A stretch of 43,239 nt of DNA from Deltaproteobacteria bacterium HGW-Deltaproteobacteria-18 (GTDB lineage Bacteria > Desulfobacterota > Desulfovibrionia > Desulfovibrionales > Desulfomicrobiaceae): positions 1 through 43,239 of the forward strand of contig PHBE01000025.1 in the NCBI GenBank assembly GCA_002841885.1, given 5' to 3'. Position 1 is the first letter of the stretch. Each line of letters opens with the position of its first letter. The position numbers and the translations under genes were made by a program. The notes beneath the pieces are model-generated. The model was not told the origin of the DNA. It worked only from the letters and a program-made list of their open reading frames with translations, and did not search any database. Below, piece after piece: positions 35,486 through 43,239 of this stretch.

Positions 35486-35839
35486 ATGGGCCGGAAGAAG
35501 GTTCTGGTGATCGACGATGAAGCACATGTGCGCATGCTCTATGCCGAGGAACTCCGCGCCCTGGGCTATGAAGTGGTCCTTTCCGACGGGAGCGACGATC
35601 CTCTGGAGCTGGTGAAAGATCACAAGCCCGACCTGATCATTCTGGATATCAAGCTGGAGAGCAAGTCGGGGCTCGACATGCTACAGAGCCTGCGGTGCAG
35701 CCATGGCAAGCTGCCCATCGTCCTGTGCACGGCCTACGACAGCTTTCGCTTCGACCTCAAGTCCATTGCGGCCGATGCCTATGTGGTCAAATCCTACGAC
35801 AGCACGGAGTTGATGCGGACGGTCGAAAAGCTCATCTGA
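35486..35839 (+). CDS. Receiver-only response regulator
   Basis: This 117-residue protein is a single receiver domain with acidic Asp10 and Asp11 (VIDDE), phospho-acceptor Asp54 in LIILDIKL, Thr82 and Lys102 (VVKSYDS). It has no output domain. Such proteins relay phosphate or bind partner proteins. The ATG at 35486 has a strong GGGGGAGG site; the longer frame starting at 35411 is not supported. No histidine kinase is adjacent, though the Hpt protein at 20949-21440 is a candidate donor by type only. Confidence 0.9.
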   Translation: MGRKKVLVIDDEAHVRMLYAEELRALGYEVVLSDGSDDPLELVKDHKPDLIILDIKLESKSGLDMLQSLRCSHGKLPIVLCTAYDSFRFDLKSIAADAYVVKSYDSTELMRTVEKLI

Positions 35840-35928
35840 AAAAGTCGCTTCCGGGAAAAAGCTGCTGGAGCCGACCGCCTCTTCTATAGTCCATTTGCTG
35901 AAATGCGTCACTTACGTTCGCGAAGTAT

Positions 35929-35975
35929 AAGGCCAAAGCCCTCTGACAACCAATCTGTCAGGGGGCTTTGGCCTT
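35929..35975 (-). terminator. Long terminator between convergent genes
   Basis: A 20-bp stem with one mismatch (35929-35948 and 35956-35975) and a 7-nt loop lies between the response regulator and the flavoprotein gene. The plus strand continues TCTTTAAGG and the minus strand has little T, so it may act mainly as a bidirectional hairpin stop. Confidence 0.7.
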
Positions 35976-35996
35976 CTTTAAGGAGGGGAGGGGAAA

Positions 35997-37688
35997 CTAT
36001 TGTTCGCTGGTGTAGGGCCATGCCATGAGTCCGCCTTCCATGACCCGTACGTTGGTATACCCGGCGCTTTCGAGAATGCGCTGGGCTTCGTAGCCGCGCA
36101 TGGACACTTTGCAGAAAGAGAGGATGGTCGCGTTCTTGTCCTGGGGCAGTTCGTTCACGCGCCCCCGCAACTGGCCTAGAGGAATGAGTGTTTCGCCACG
36201 GCCGAGCTGCTTCTCCGCGAATTCATCGTGGCCGCGCACGTCAAGGACGTAGAGAGGACCACCCGCGTCGAAGAGGGCCTTGGCCTCGACGCTGGAGATG
36301 CCGGTCATGAGCCCGCGCATCTTGTTCTGGAGAATATGCGCGGTGGCGATGGCATGGTCGATGGCCTGGGAGTAGGGCGGTGCGTAGGGCAGGTCGGCCA
36401 TGGCCATTTCGTCCACGGTCCAGCCAGCGGCCACCGCCACGGCCATTTCGGAAGCCTGGCGGTTCACGTCACCGAGGCCTACGCAGGCAAATCCCAGGAT
36501 GCGGCCCGTGGCGCGATCCGCGATCATCTTGGAGACCAGGGGTTTTGCGCCCATGAAGCCGGGTTTGTCGGGGCTGGCATTTATGGCTGTGACCACATCA
36601 AAGCCTGCTTCCCTGGCGCGGCGTTCCGAGAGACCTGTTGACGCGGCGGTGAAGTCGAAGACCTTGCAGATGCCGCTGCCGATGGTTCCGGGGAAGCGCA
36701 CCGAATCGCCGAGCACCGCGTTCTCACCGGCCACGCGGCCTTCCAGATTGGCCAGGTCGCCGTACGGAGCCAGTATTTTCTTTCCGGTCAGACGATTGGT
36801 AATCTCGACGCAGTCTCCGGCGGCGTAGATGTTCGGATCCGAAGTTGCCATGAACTCGTTGACGACGATGCCGCCGGAGGCACCGATCTCAAGGCCCGCG
36901 GCCTTGGCCAGGGCAGTGTTCGGAGCCACGCCGACGGCCATGACCACCAGATCGCAGGGCAGCACCCGCCCATCTGCCAGGCGTGCGGCGCTGATCTGTC
37001 CGTCTTCGCCTTCAAGAGCCGACAGGCCGACGCCGGTTATGATCTTTGCACCCTTGGCGCGGGCGTGGTTTTCCACCAGCAGCGCCAACTCGGTGTCCAG
37101 AAAACCGAGAATTTGCGGCAGGGCCTCGACCACGGTGACATCGATTCCCGCATGGCTCAATGCTTCGCAGGCCTCGATGCCGATGAGCCCGCCGCCGATG
37201 ACCACAGCCTTCTTGCCTCTGGAATGCTCGGCCCAGGTACGCATGGCGTCGGCGTCGGCCATGGAGTGCAGGGTCGTCACGCCCTTTAGGTCCCGTCCCG
37301 GGATCGGGGGCATCTTGGGTACGGATCCGGTGCAGAGGATGAGCTTGTCATAGGCCAAAAGGCCGTTGTTTCCCTCGGAATTGATCCAGCTCACGACCTT
37401 GCTTTCACGATCGATGCTCACGGCTTCGGTATTGACCATGGCGGTGATGCCCTTGGCACCGGCGAAGAAGGCCGGGTCGCGCACCACGCCGGACGGTGTG
37501 CACAGAAGCTTTTCACGCTCCTTGAACATGCCTGATACGTAGTAGGGGTATCCGCAGGACGCCATGGACAGCTCCGGGGCCTTCTGCAGGAGGATGACCT
37601 CCGCGTTCTGATCCAGGCGGCTGGCCCTGGCCGCTGCCTTTGGCCCGGCGGCGGTTCCTCCGATCACGACAATTCGTTTGGCAATCAT
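35997..37688 (-). CDS. Rhodanese-fused CoA-disulfide-reductase-like flavoprotein
   Basis: This 563-residue protein has an FAD-binding start (VVIGGTAAGPKAAARA), an active-site Cys near residue 45 in MASCGYPYYVSG, an NAD(P)H-binding GGGLIGIEACEAL near 165, and an FAD-binding TSDPNIYAAGDCVEI. A C-terminal rhodanese domain carries the catalytic Cys in SFCKVSMRGYEA near residue 535. In the family such enzymes reduce CoA-disulfide, persulfide or polysulfide using NAD(P)H. It lies at the end of a minus-strand sulfur/redox cluster in a probable sulfate reducer, so a role in sulfur redox is a reasonable inference. No lesion is seen. Confidence 0.9.
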   Translation of the reverse strand: MIAKRIVVIGGTAAGPKAAARASRLDQNAEVILLQKAPELSMASCGYPYYVSGMFKEREKLLCTPSGVVRDPAFFAGAKGITAMVNTEAVSIDRESKVVSWINSEGNNGLLAYDKLILCTGSVPKMPPIPGRDLKGVTTLHSMADADAMRTWAEHSRGKKAVVIGGGLIGIEACEALSHAGIDVTVVEALPQILGFLDTELALLVENHARAKGAKIITGVGLSALEGEDGQISAARLADGRVLPCDLVVMAVGVAPNTALAKAAGLEIGASGGIVVNEFMATSDPNIYAAGDCVEITNRLTGKKILAPYGDLANLEGRVAGENAVLGDSVRFPGTIGSGICKVFDFTAASTGLSERRAREAGFDVVTAINASPDKPGFMGAKPLVSKMIADRATGRILGFACVGLGDVNRQASEMAVAVAAGWTVDEMAMADLPYAPPYSQAIDHAIATAHILQNKMRGLMTGISSVEAKALFDAGGPLYVLDVRGHDEFAEKQLGRGETLIPLGQLRGRVNELPQDKNATILSFCKVSMRGYEAQRILESAGYTNVRVMEGGLMAWPYTSEQ

Positions 37689-37827
37689 ATTTGTCTCCTT
37701 TCGATCAAATTGGTTGAATTTTGAAACAAGAGCCCCTGGCGCGCACCCAGTGGCCTGGGGCGCAGCAGTATGGAGGGAATGATTCCGCCGAGATAAACTT
37801 AAAGTGATTTATCAGGTTTAGAGGGCG

Positions 37828-38253
37828 TCAGCTTTTCGGGGCTCCGGGCCGGGCTCTGGGTCGAATCAGGCTCGCCGCTCCGAGGAGCATGACAAATCCG
37901 AGATGGCTCCAGTCCACCCACATGACCAGCGTGGGGGAGAAATAGCTCTGCGGCTGATTCTTCATGACCCGGATGATGCCGGTTAGCACGATGCCGGCCC
38001 AGCACAGGCCGACGATGACGTCCATTGTCTTCCAGGACTTGCGCCTGAGGATGCGGGGCAGTCGCCAGCCAAGAATGGCCAGCAGGACGATGGCCAGGAT
38101 GTAGTGCAGCACGTGGTTGAAATAGTAGTCCGCCGTCCAGGCAAAACCCGGCACGTCGGCCAGATAATACCGGGCGAAGATGGGCATCTGGGCGAAGCCA
38201 GTGAACAGCAGGGCGATCACGGTCAGGCGGAAAACAAGGGTGAGTTTATTCAT
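37828..38253 (-). CDS. Small cytochrome b-like membrane protein
   Basis: This 141-residue protein has four predicted TM helices (LVFRLTVIALLFTGFAQMP, NHVLHYILAIVLLAILGW, VIVGLCWAGIVLTGIIRVM and HLGFVMLLGAASLI). Histidines near helix ends (NHVLHY and SHLG) could bind heme, as in the membrane subunits of formate dehydrogenases or hydrogenases. The ATG at 38253 overlaps the ferredoxin gene by 8 nt; the longer frame is shadow. With the adjacent Tat-exported ferredoxin it probably passes electrons to the quinone pool. No catalytic subunit is adjacent. Confidence 0.75.
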   Translation of the reverse strand: MNKLTLVFRLTVIALLFTGFAQMPIFARYYLADVPGFAWTADYYFNHVLHYILAIVLLAILGWRLPRILRRKSWKTMDVIVGLCWAGIVLTGIIRVMKNQPQSYFSPTLVMWVDWSHLGFVMLLGAASLIRPRARPGAPKS

Positions 38254-39220
38254 TGCTGTCCTCCGAAGTGGCCCCGCGTACCAGATGCAGCACGCCGGCC
38301 ACGAGCCCGACGAAGGGAGCTGCATAGACGGCACGCGCCAGCTGCTCTTCCTTAACGAACGGGTTTCCGACCGATGCCAGGTGCGGTTTGCCCGCCCCCT
38401 GTTCAACGGCCTGGTCAAGGACGTCGAAGGGCACGGGGGAAACGTAAAACGTGTTGGTCCCGCCGTTCTCGGTGTCGCCGTAGATGAAGCCCCCGGTTTC
38501 CTCGGCCAGCTTGAGGGCCATGGCCCTGATCTCGTCGCGCGGGCCGATGGTCTGCACTCCTTCGGGGCAGGGCTCGATGCAGGCCGGAGTCTTTCCCTGG
38601 GCGACCAGGTCCCGGCAGCGGTCGCATTTGTACATGACGCCGTTTCCCGCGAAGCTCGGTGCGAGCTTCAGGTACAGCCCGACGCCTGTCTGGCGTTCGG
38701 GGATGTGCCACGGGCAGACGCTCTTGCATTTGGAGCCGCCCAGGCAGATCTCGTCGTTGATGCTGACGATGCCCCGGCCGTCCTTTGATGCTGCGCCCCA
38801 AGGGCAGAGATTGGCACAGGGCGGGTTCTGGCAATGCAGACAGCGGCGCGGGATGTTCAATTCGAAGGGCTCGCCGTTGTATTCGCCCGTGGCCGTCTGG
38901 ATGTAGAGCCAGTTGTAGGGAGTCAGGCGGTCGTCCACGTCCTGCTTGTCCGACCAGTCAGCGGCCTTGACCTTGGCCGGATACATCTTGGGGAAGGGTT
39001 TTGTCGGTTTGGGGAATTTGTGCCCGTTGGTCTCGCGACATGCTTCCACGCATGCGCCGCAGGCGATGCACTTGGAAATGTCGAGCAGGGTTGCCAGGAC
39101 GACAGCGTCGTTCGTGCCGGAACTGCCGCCTTCCCCGGCAAGGGCCTGCGCAGGCCTGGCCACGGCACCGGCCGCTGCGGCCAGGCCCGAGGCAAGGAAG
39201 AGTCTGCGGTTTATTTTCAT
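38246..39220 (-). CDS. Tat-exported 4x[4Fe-4S] ferredoxin-type electron-transfer subunit
   Basis: This 324-residue protein has a twin-arginine signal (INRRLFLASGLAAAAG) and four [4Fe-4S] motif groups: CIACGACVEAC, CLHCQNPPCANLC, CLGGSKCKSVC and CDRCRDLVAQGKTPACIEPCP. The C-terminus has a TM helix (AVYAAPFVGLVAGVLHLV). This layout matches iron-sulfur subunits of periplasmic oxidoreductases (HybA/DmsB type). The ATG at 39220 follows GGAG by 7 nt. It is coupled to the cytochrome b-like gene by overlap and lies upstream of the rhodanese-fused flavoprotein. Confidence 0.88.
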   Translation of the reverse strand: MKINRRLFLASGLAAAAGAVARPAQALAGEGGSSGTNDAVVLATLLDISKCIACGACVEACRETNGHKFPKPTKPFPKMYPAKVKAADWSDKQDVDDRLTPYNWLYIQTATGEYNGEPFELNIPRRCLHCQNPPCANLCPWGAASKDGRGIVSINDEICLGGSKCKSVCPWHIPERQTGVGLYLKLAPSFAGNGVMYKCDRCRDLVAQGKTPACIEPCPEGVQTIGPRDEIRAMALKLAEETGGFIYGDTENGGTNTFYVSPVPFDVLDQAVEQGAGKPHLASVGNPFVKEEQLARAVYAAPFVGLVAGVLHLVRGATSEDSNE

Positions 39221-39297
39221 GTATTTCTCCAAGGAGAGTTTATTGTCACGGTTTCTCTATATTCGGAAAGATGGATTTCACGCAGAGCCTGACCTGC

Positions 39298-39488
39298 TGC
39301 GTCGAAGACTCCTCGCAATGACGGTTGAGTCATGACGTCATTGCGAGGCTGAAAGCCGTGGCAATCCATGTCTTTCCTGTCTTTTCTTTGCATTTGAAGA
39401 GGCGAAGATGGATTGCCGCGTCGAAGACTCCTCGCAATGACGGTTGAGCCATGGCGTCATTGCGAGGCTGAAAGCCGTGGCAATCCAT
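39298..39488. repeat. REP-type palindromic repeats, two copies
   Basis: The copies at 39298-39368 and 39408-39488 match the family at 24260-24446, with shared CTCCTCGCAATGACGG and GTCATTGCGAGG arms. The two copies are direct repeats of about 80 bp with few differences, running from GCGTCGAAGACTCC to CAATCCATGTCTTTCCTG. The left arm of the first is degenerate. They sit between the broken universal-stress-protein gene and the ferredoxin gene. Confidence 0.85.
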
Positions 39489-39519
39489 GTCTTTCCTGAT
39501 ACAATCGGCCAGCTCACCT

Positions 39520-39989
39520 TCACGCCTTTTCCTCGGGCAACCGCACCGTCAGCACCGGAACGGGGCTCAGGCGCACGATCTTGCTGGCCACGGAACCGAG
39601 CAGCATGTTGGCGAACACGCCCCGCCCGTGGGCGCCCATGACGACAAGGTCGTGCCCGGCGATCTCTTCAAGGATGCGTTCGGCCGGATCGCCTGTGCGG
39701 ATCATCAGTTCCGCTCCGGATACCGGGCAGCGGGCGTCCTCGGTGGCGCATCGGCGGCTATCTGGCGCACTCGATCCCGGTCCTTTTCCTTGGCCCTGGC
39801 CGTGGCCGAGGCGTTGAATTCGTTCCAGTTCGAAGCCTCGAAGTGTGTTTCGATGTCAAAGCCTGCATCTTCGCTCAGGAGGTCCACAAGATCCGGTACC
39901 ACATGCAGGATGGTCATGGAAGCGCCGTAGTTTACGGCCAGGGACACGGCGTGACGCAGGGCCAGGCGGGTGCGGCCATGATGATATCT
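39520..39989 (-). pseudogene. Broken universal stress protein gene
   Basis: Two frames carry the halves of one UspA-family protein. The first frame (about 39705-39989) reads GRTRLALRHAVSLAVNYGASMTILHVVPDLV. The second (39520-39705) reads ELMIRTGDPAERILEEIAGHDLVVMGAHGRG and holds the nucleotide-binding GAHGRG-type motif and VPVLTVR end. A +1 frame change near 39740-39755 would join them smoothly (ATEDARCPVSGAELMIRTGD). The first strand of the fold is also missing; a TAA stands just upstream, where the TusA-like gene runs in. The gene therefore has two lesions and is probably inactive. Confidence 0.75.
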
Positions 39990-40206
39990 TTATGACTTGA
40001 AACAGGTAATCGTCGCCGTCCTGCAAGTCATGAGGCGGGATCATCTGAAAGCTGCAGTCAGGGTGCACTCTGCGCAAATCTGGCAGAAAGGCCCTGTCGT
40101 TGGCCAGAATCAGCATGGATTCACCAGCTTCAAGCCTTTTGATCAGTGCGCAGGCCGTGAGCATCCCGAAAAAATCCATTGTGTTCCGCATGTCTAACGT
40201 GGTCAT
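39856..40206 (-). CDS. TusA-like protein, C-terminus altered
   Basis: The first 73 residues (MTTLDMRNTMDFFGMLTACALIKRLEAGES ... DYLFQVIK) have the TusA/SirA-like layout with LDMR at the start and a terminal hydrophobic strand. The sulfur-relay Cys-Pro of TusA is absent, so sulfur-carrier activity is doubtful. The frame continues out of phase through the universal stress gene to 39856, and that tail is not expected to be meaningful. The ATG at 40206 has GAGGATGA upstream; Met at 40215 and 40221 are alternatives. A sigma-54-type promoter lies about 45 nt upstream. Confidence 0.55.
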   Translation of the reverse strand: MTTLDMRNTMDFFGMLTACALIKRLEAGESMLILANDRAFLPDLRRVHPDCSFQMIPPHDLQDGDDYLFQVIKISSWPHPPGPASRRVPGRKLRRFHDHPACGTGSCGPPERRCRL

Positions 40207-40250
40207 GGCAGTCATCCTCATACGCCGGGATTCGCCGACATATCCCCAAT

Positions 40251-40267
40251 AGCCAGTGGCGTGCCAG
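40251..40267 (-). promoter_or_regulatory. Sigma-54 promoter candidate
   Basis: The minus strand reads CTGGCACGCCACTGGCT. It matches the consensus YTGGCACG-N4-TTGCW except for the TTGC step, which reads TGGC, and a purine position. The essential GG and GC are spaced correctly. It precedes the TusA-like gene by about 45 nt. The activator gene is divergent. Confidence 0.6.
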
Positions 40268-40383
40268 ATTCGTGCTTTACGGATCTTGAAATTTCATTAT
40301 TTTTATCTATCTGAAATAATAATTTAAATTTGACTGCGAACGATTATTTTCGATCGTTTTCCGTTCCGTTGTTGCGTTTTGCA

Positions 40384-40408
40384 TGTTCATTAACTAAACA
40401 GATGAACA
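40384..40408. promoter_or_regulatory. Inverted repeat, possible activator site
   Basis: TGTTCAT (40384-40390) and ATGAACA (40402-40408) form a 7-bp inverted repeat with 11-nt spacing in the AT-rich intergenic region between the divergent sigma-54 promoter and activator gene. Activators of this type bind such sites upstream of their target promoter; here it is about 117-157 bp from the promoter. The assignment is by position only. Confidence 0.35.
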
Positions 40409-40452
40409 GGTACTTTGTTCACAAACAAAACATGTGGCATGGAGCGAAGAGG

Positions 40453-41823
<1,371 letters not shown>

Positions 41824-41833
41824 TAATGCGCGG

Positions 41834-41861
41834 CCGCCAGGCTCTTTGCCGAGCCTGGCGG
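41834..41861. terminator. Hairpin between convergent genes
   Basis: CCGCCAGGCTC (41834-41844) and GAGCCTGGCGG (41851-41861) form an 11-bp stem with a 6-nt loop between the activator gene and the cystathionine lyase gene. There is no T-run, so termination is uncertain. Confidence 0.5.
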
Positions 41862-41878
41862 ATGCAGGAACGAGGTGA

Positions 41879-43069
41879 TCAGCGTGCTTGTCGCGCATCC
41901 TCAAGAGGCGTCTGTCTTTCGAGCAGCGACAGCCCGCGTCCCAAATCCTCCATCAGGTCCTGCGGATCTTCAAGGCCGATATTGAGGCGGATGATCGTCT
42001 GTCCTTGATAGCGCCCGGCCAGGTTTCTTCCAGGCACTCCGGCCGTGATCAGGCTCTTGTATCCTCCCCAGCTGAATCCCATGCCGAACAGACTCAGGGA
42101 ATCCAGAAACACGCCCAGAGTCTGCGGTGCGTATTCATGTCGCAAGGTCATGGCAAAGAGGCCTGAAGCGCCGCTGAAGTCGCGCTTCCAGAGATGGTGT
42201 TCAGGGTGCGAGGGCAGAGCCGGATAAAGCACCTCGCGGACCAGCGGCTGCTCCTGCAGCCATTGCGCCACCTGCATCGCCGAAGCATAATGCTCTTTCA
42301 TGCGCACATGCAGGGTCTTGAGGCCGCGCAGGGTCAGCAGGCAGTCGTCCGGCGAGGCATAGATTTCTCGGCAGGCGTAGGTTTTCGCCAGGGTTTCGGC
42401 GTGCTCGGCAGTGGTCGAGACCGAGCCCATCAGGACATCCGAGTGGCCGGAAAGATATTTGGTCACGGAATGGATGCAGATATCCACCCCAAGGGCGAAC
42501 GGGTTGAGGTACAGCGGCGTGGCCCAAGTGTTGTCGAGAACCGTGACGATGCCGCGCTCGCGGGCGATGCGGGTGATGGCCGGGATGTCCTGGATCTCGA
42601 ACGTGTTCGAGCCGGGTGATTCCAGGAAAATAAGCCGGGTTTCAGGACGGATGAAATCGATTATTTCCGCTCCGGCATTGGCGGGCACGGCATCGGTCTG
42701 CACACCGAATTTGCCCAGGATCTCGCGGCAGAAGCGCAGGGTCGGTCCATAGACATTGTCGCATACGAGCAGATGATCACCCGCACTCGCAAAAGCCAGC
42801 AGGGTTTCGCTGATGGCGCTGATCCCCGAGGGAAAGACACGGGTCAGGGCCGCGCCTTCAAGTTCGCCGATGGCCTTTTCAAGAATGCGTTGCTGTGGCA
42901 GCCTGTCGGTACCATAGGTGACCCCTCGATATTCGCCGCAACCGGCACTGAGCAGGTCCGCATACGAATCGAAATATACGGTCGAGCCGCGATGAAGTTC
43001 CGGATTGACGGTCCTGGTCGGCGGAAGCTCAAGCTTCGGTGACTGCATGAGACGGGTGCTTGCTTTCAT
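41879..43069 (-). CDS. metC: Cystathionine beta-lyase-type PLP enzyme
   Basis: This 396-residue Cys/Met-metabolism PLP enzyme has Lys204 for pyridoxal phosphate in HSVTKYLSGHSD and Asp179 in VLDNTWATP. Its YGTDRLPQQRILEKAIGELEG segment and the C-terminal NLAGRYQGQTIIRLNIGLEDPQDLMEDL end match bacterial cystathionine beta-lyases of the MetC type. These cleave cystathionine to homocysteine, pyruvate and ammonia. Related gamma-lyases cannot be excluded from sequence alone. It is a single gene on the minus strand, facing the activator. Confidence 0.85.
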   Translation of the reverse strand: MKASTRLMQSPKLELPPTRTVNPELHRGSTVYFDSYADLLSAGCGEYRGVTYGTDRLPQQRILEKAIGELEGAALTRVFPSGISAISETLLAFASAGDHLLVCDNVYGPTLRFCREILGKFGVQTDAVPANAGAEIIDFIRPETRLIFLESPGSNTFEIQDIPAITRIARERGIVTVLDNTWATPLYLNPFALGVDICIHSVTKYLSGHSDVLMGSVSTTAEHAETLAKTYACREIYASPDDCLLTLRGLKTLHVRMKEHYASAMQVAQWLQEQPLVREVLYPALPSHPEHHLWKRDFSGASGLFAMTLRHEYAPQTLGVFLDSLSLFGMGFSWGGYKSLITAGVPGRNLAGRYQGQTIIRLNIGLEDPQDLMEDLGRGLSLLERQTPLEDARQAR

Positions 43070-43208
43070 GGGCGCCCTCCTTTTTCAGAGTGCTGATGCC
43101 TTGGCGAGAGTCATTGGTCAATGTTTTCAAGGGGACGGGAATGCGTCGGCTGAAGGATTCATCTTCGCTGCGCGTGTGTCCAGGCTGTTCTGTCCGTACC
43201 CGGCCATG

Positions 43209-43236
43209 AAAAAAGGGGGAAAGTCGCCTTTCCCCC
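43209..43236 (-). terminator. Terminator of a gene beyond the right edge
   Basis: GGGGGAAAG (43215-43223) pairs with CTTTCCCCC (43228-43236) around a 4-nt loop. On the minus strand the stem is followed by six T (complement of A at 43209-43214), so it ends a minus-strand gene lying off the window to the right. Confidence 0.85.
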
Positions 43237-43239
43237 TCA

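Overview
The window looks like a chromosomal segment of a sulfate-reducing deltaproteobacterium, most likely Desulfovibrionales (Desulfomicrobium-like). This placement is an inference. It rests on a tmRNA whose encoded tag ends DYAMAA, a sulfur and redox gene cluster with four-cluster ferredoxin, membrane cytochrome and rhodanese-fused flavoprotein, two-component and sigma-54 regulators, and moderately high GC. No rRNA or marker gene settles the genus.

Layout. (1) 1-9567: a complete type I-E CRISPR-Cas locus, all on the minus strand. The leader-proximal end of the array (three repeats, running off the left edge) follows cas2. The operon reads WYL regulator - cas3 - cas8e - cse2 - cas6e - cas7e - cas5e - cas1 - cas2. 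cas6e lies ahead of cas7e, unlike the E. coli order, and the regulator is coupled to cas3 by a 4-nt overlap. (2) 9825-17528: a compact minus-strand mobile-element module. It has a P4-type integrase, an AlpA-like regulator, a zinc-finger/TOPRIM primase-helicase, a TubC-docking-like protein, a DUF5681-like protein, small proteins and an ImmA/IrrE-like metallopeptidase. Most reading frames overlap by exactly 4 nt, and two 52-codon genes fill the apparent gaps. No capsid, portal or large terminase gene is seen, so the module looks like a P4-like satellite or integrative island. (3) 17846-18236: ssrA (tmRNA), whose 3' end abuts the integrase side and is the probable attachment site. No second copy of the ssrA end is visible to the left, so the island may extend through the CRISPR-Cas locus and off the window.

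(4) 18337-21440: a sensor hybrid histidine kinase and an Hpt protein that carries a stub of a receiver domain. (5) 22056-30029: tRNA-Arg(ACG), hslVU, palindromic REP-type repeats, a large nested inverted repeat, argB, and a DUF2339/DUF3999 membrane and exported protein pair. (6) 30077-34636: an HDOD protein and glycine decarboxylase genes gcvH-gcvPA-gcvPB without gcvT. (7) 34794-35839: a small exported protein and a receiver-only response regulator. (8) 35997-40206: a minus-strand sulfur/redox cluster of rhodanese-fused CoA-disulfide-reductase-like flavoprotein, membrane cytochrome-like protein, Tat-exported 4x[4Fe-4S] ferredoxin, a broken universal stress protein and a TusA-like protein. Upstream is a near-consensus sigma-54 promoter and a divergent sigma-54 activator with a cysteine-rich PAS domain. 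(9) 41879-43069: a cystathionine beta-lyase-type enzyme.

The most interesting items are the possible carriage of the CRISPR-Cas locus on an ssrA island, a perfect 10-bp palindrome in the cas operon leader that resembles the CRISPR repeat stem, the clustered TATCCGG motifs between att and integrase, the nested inverted repeat at 24529-24701, and the sigma-54/cysteine-PAS circuit next to a decaying tusA-usp pair.
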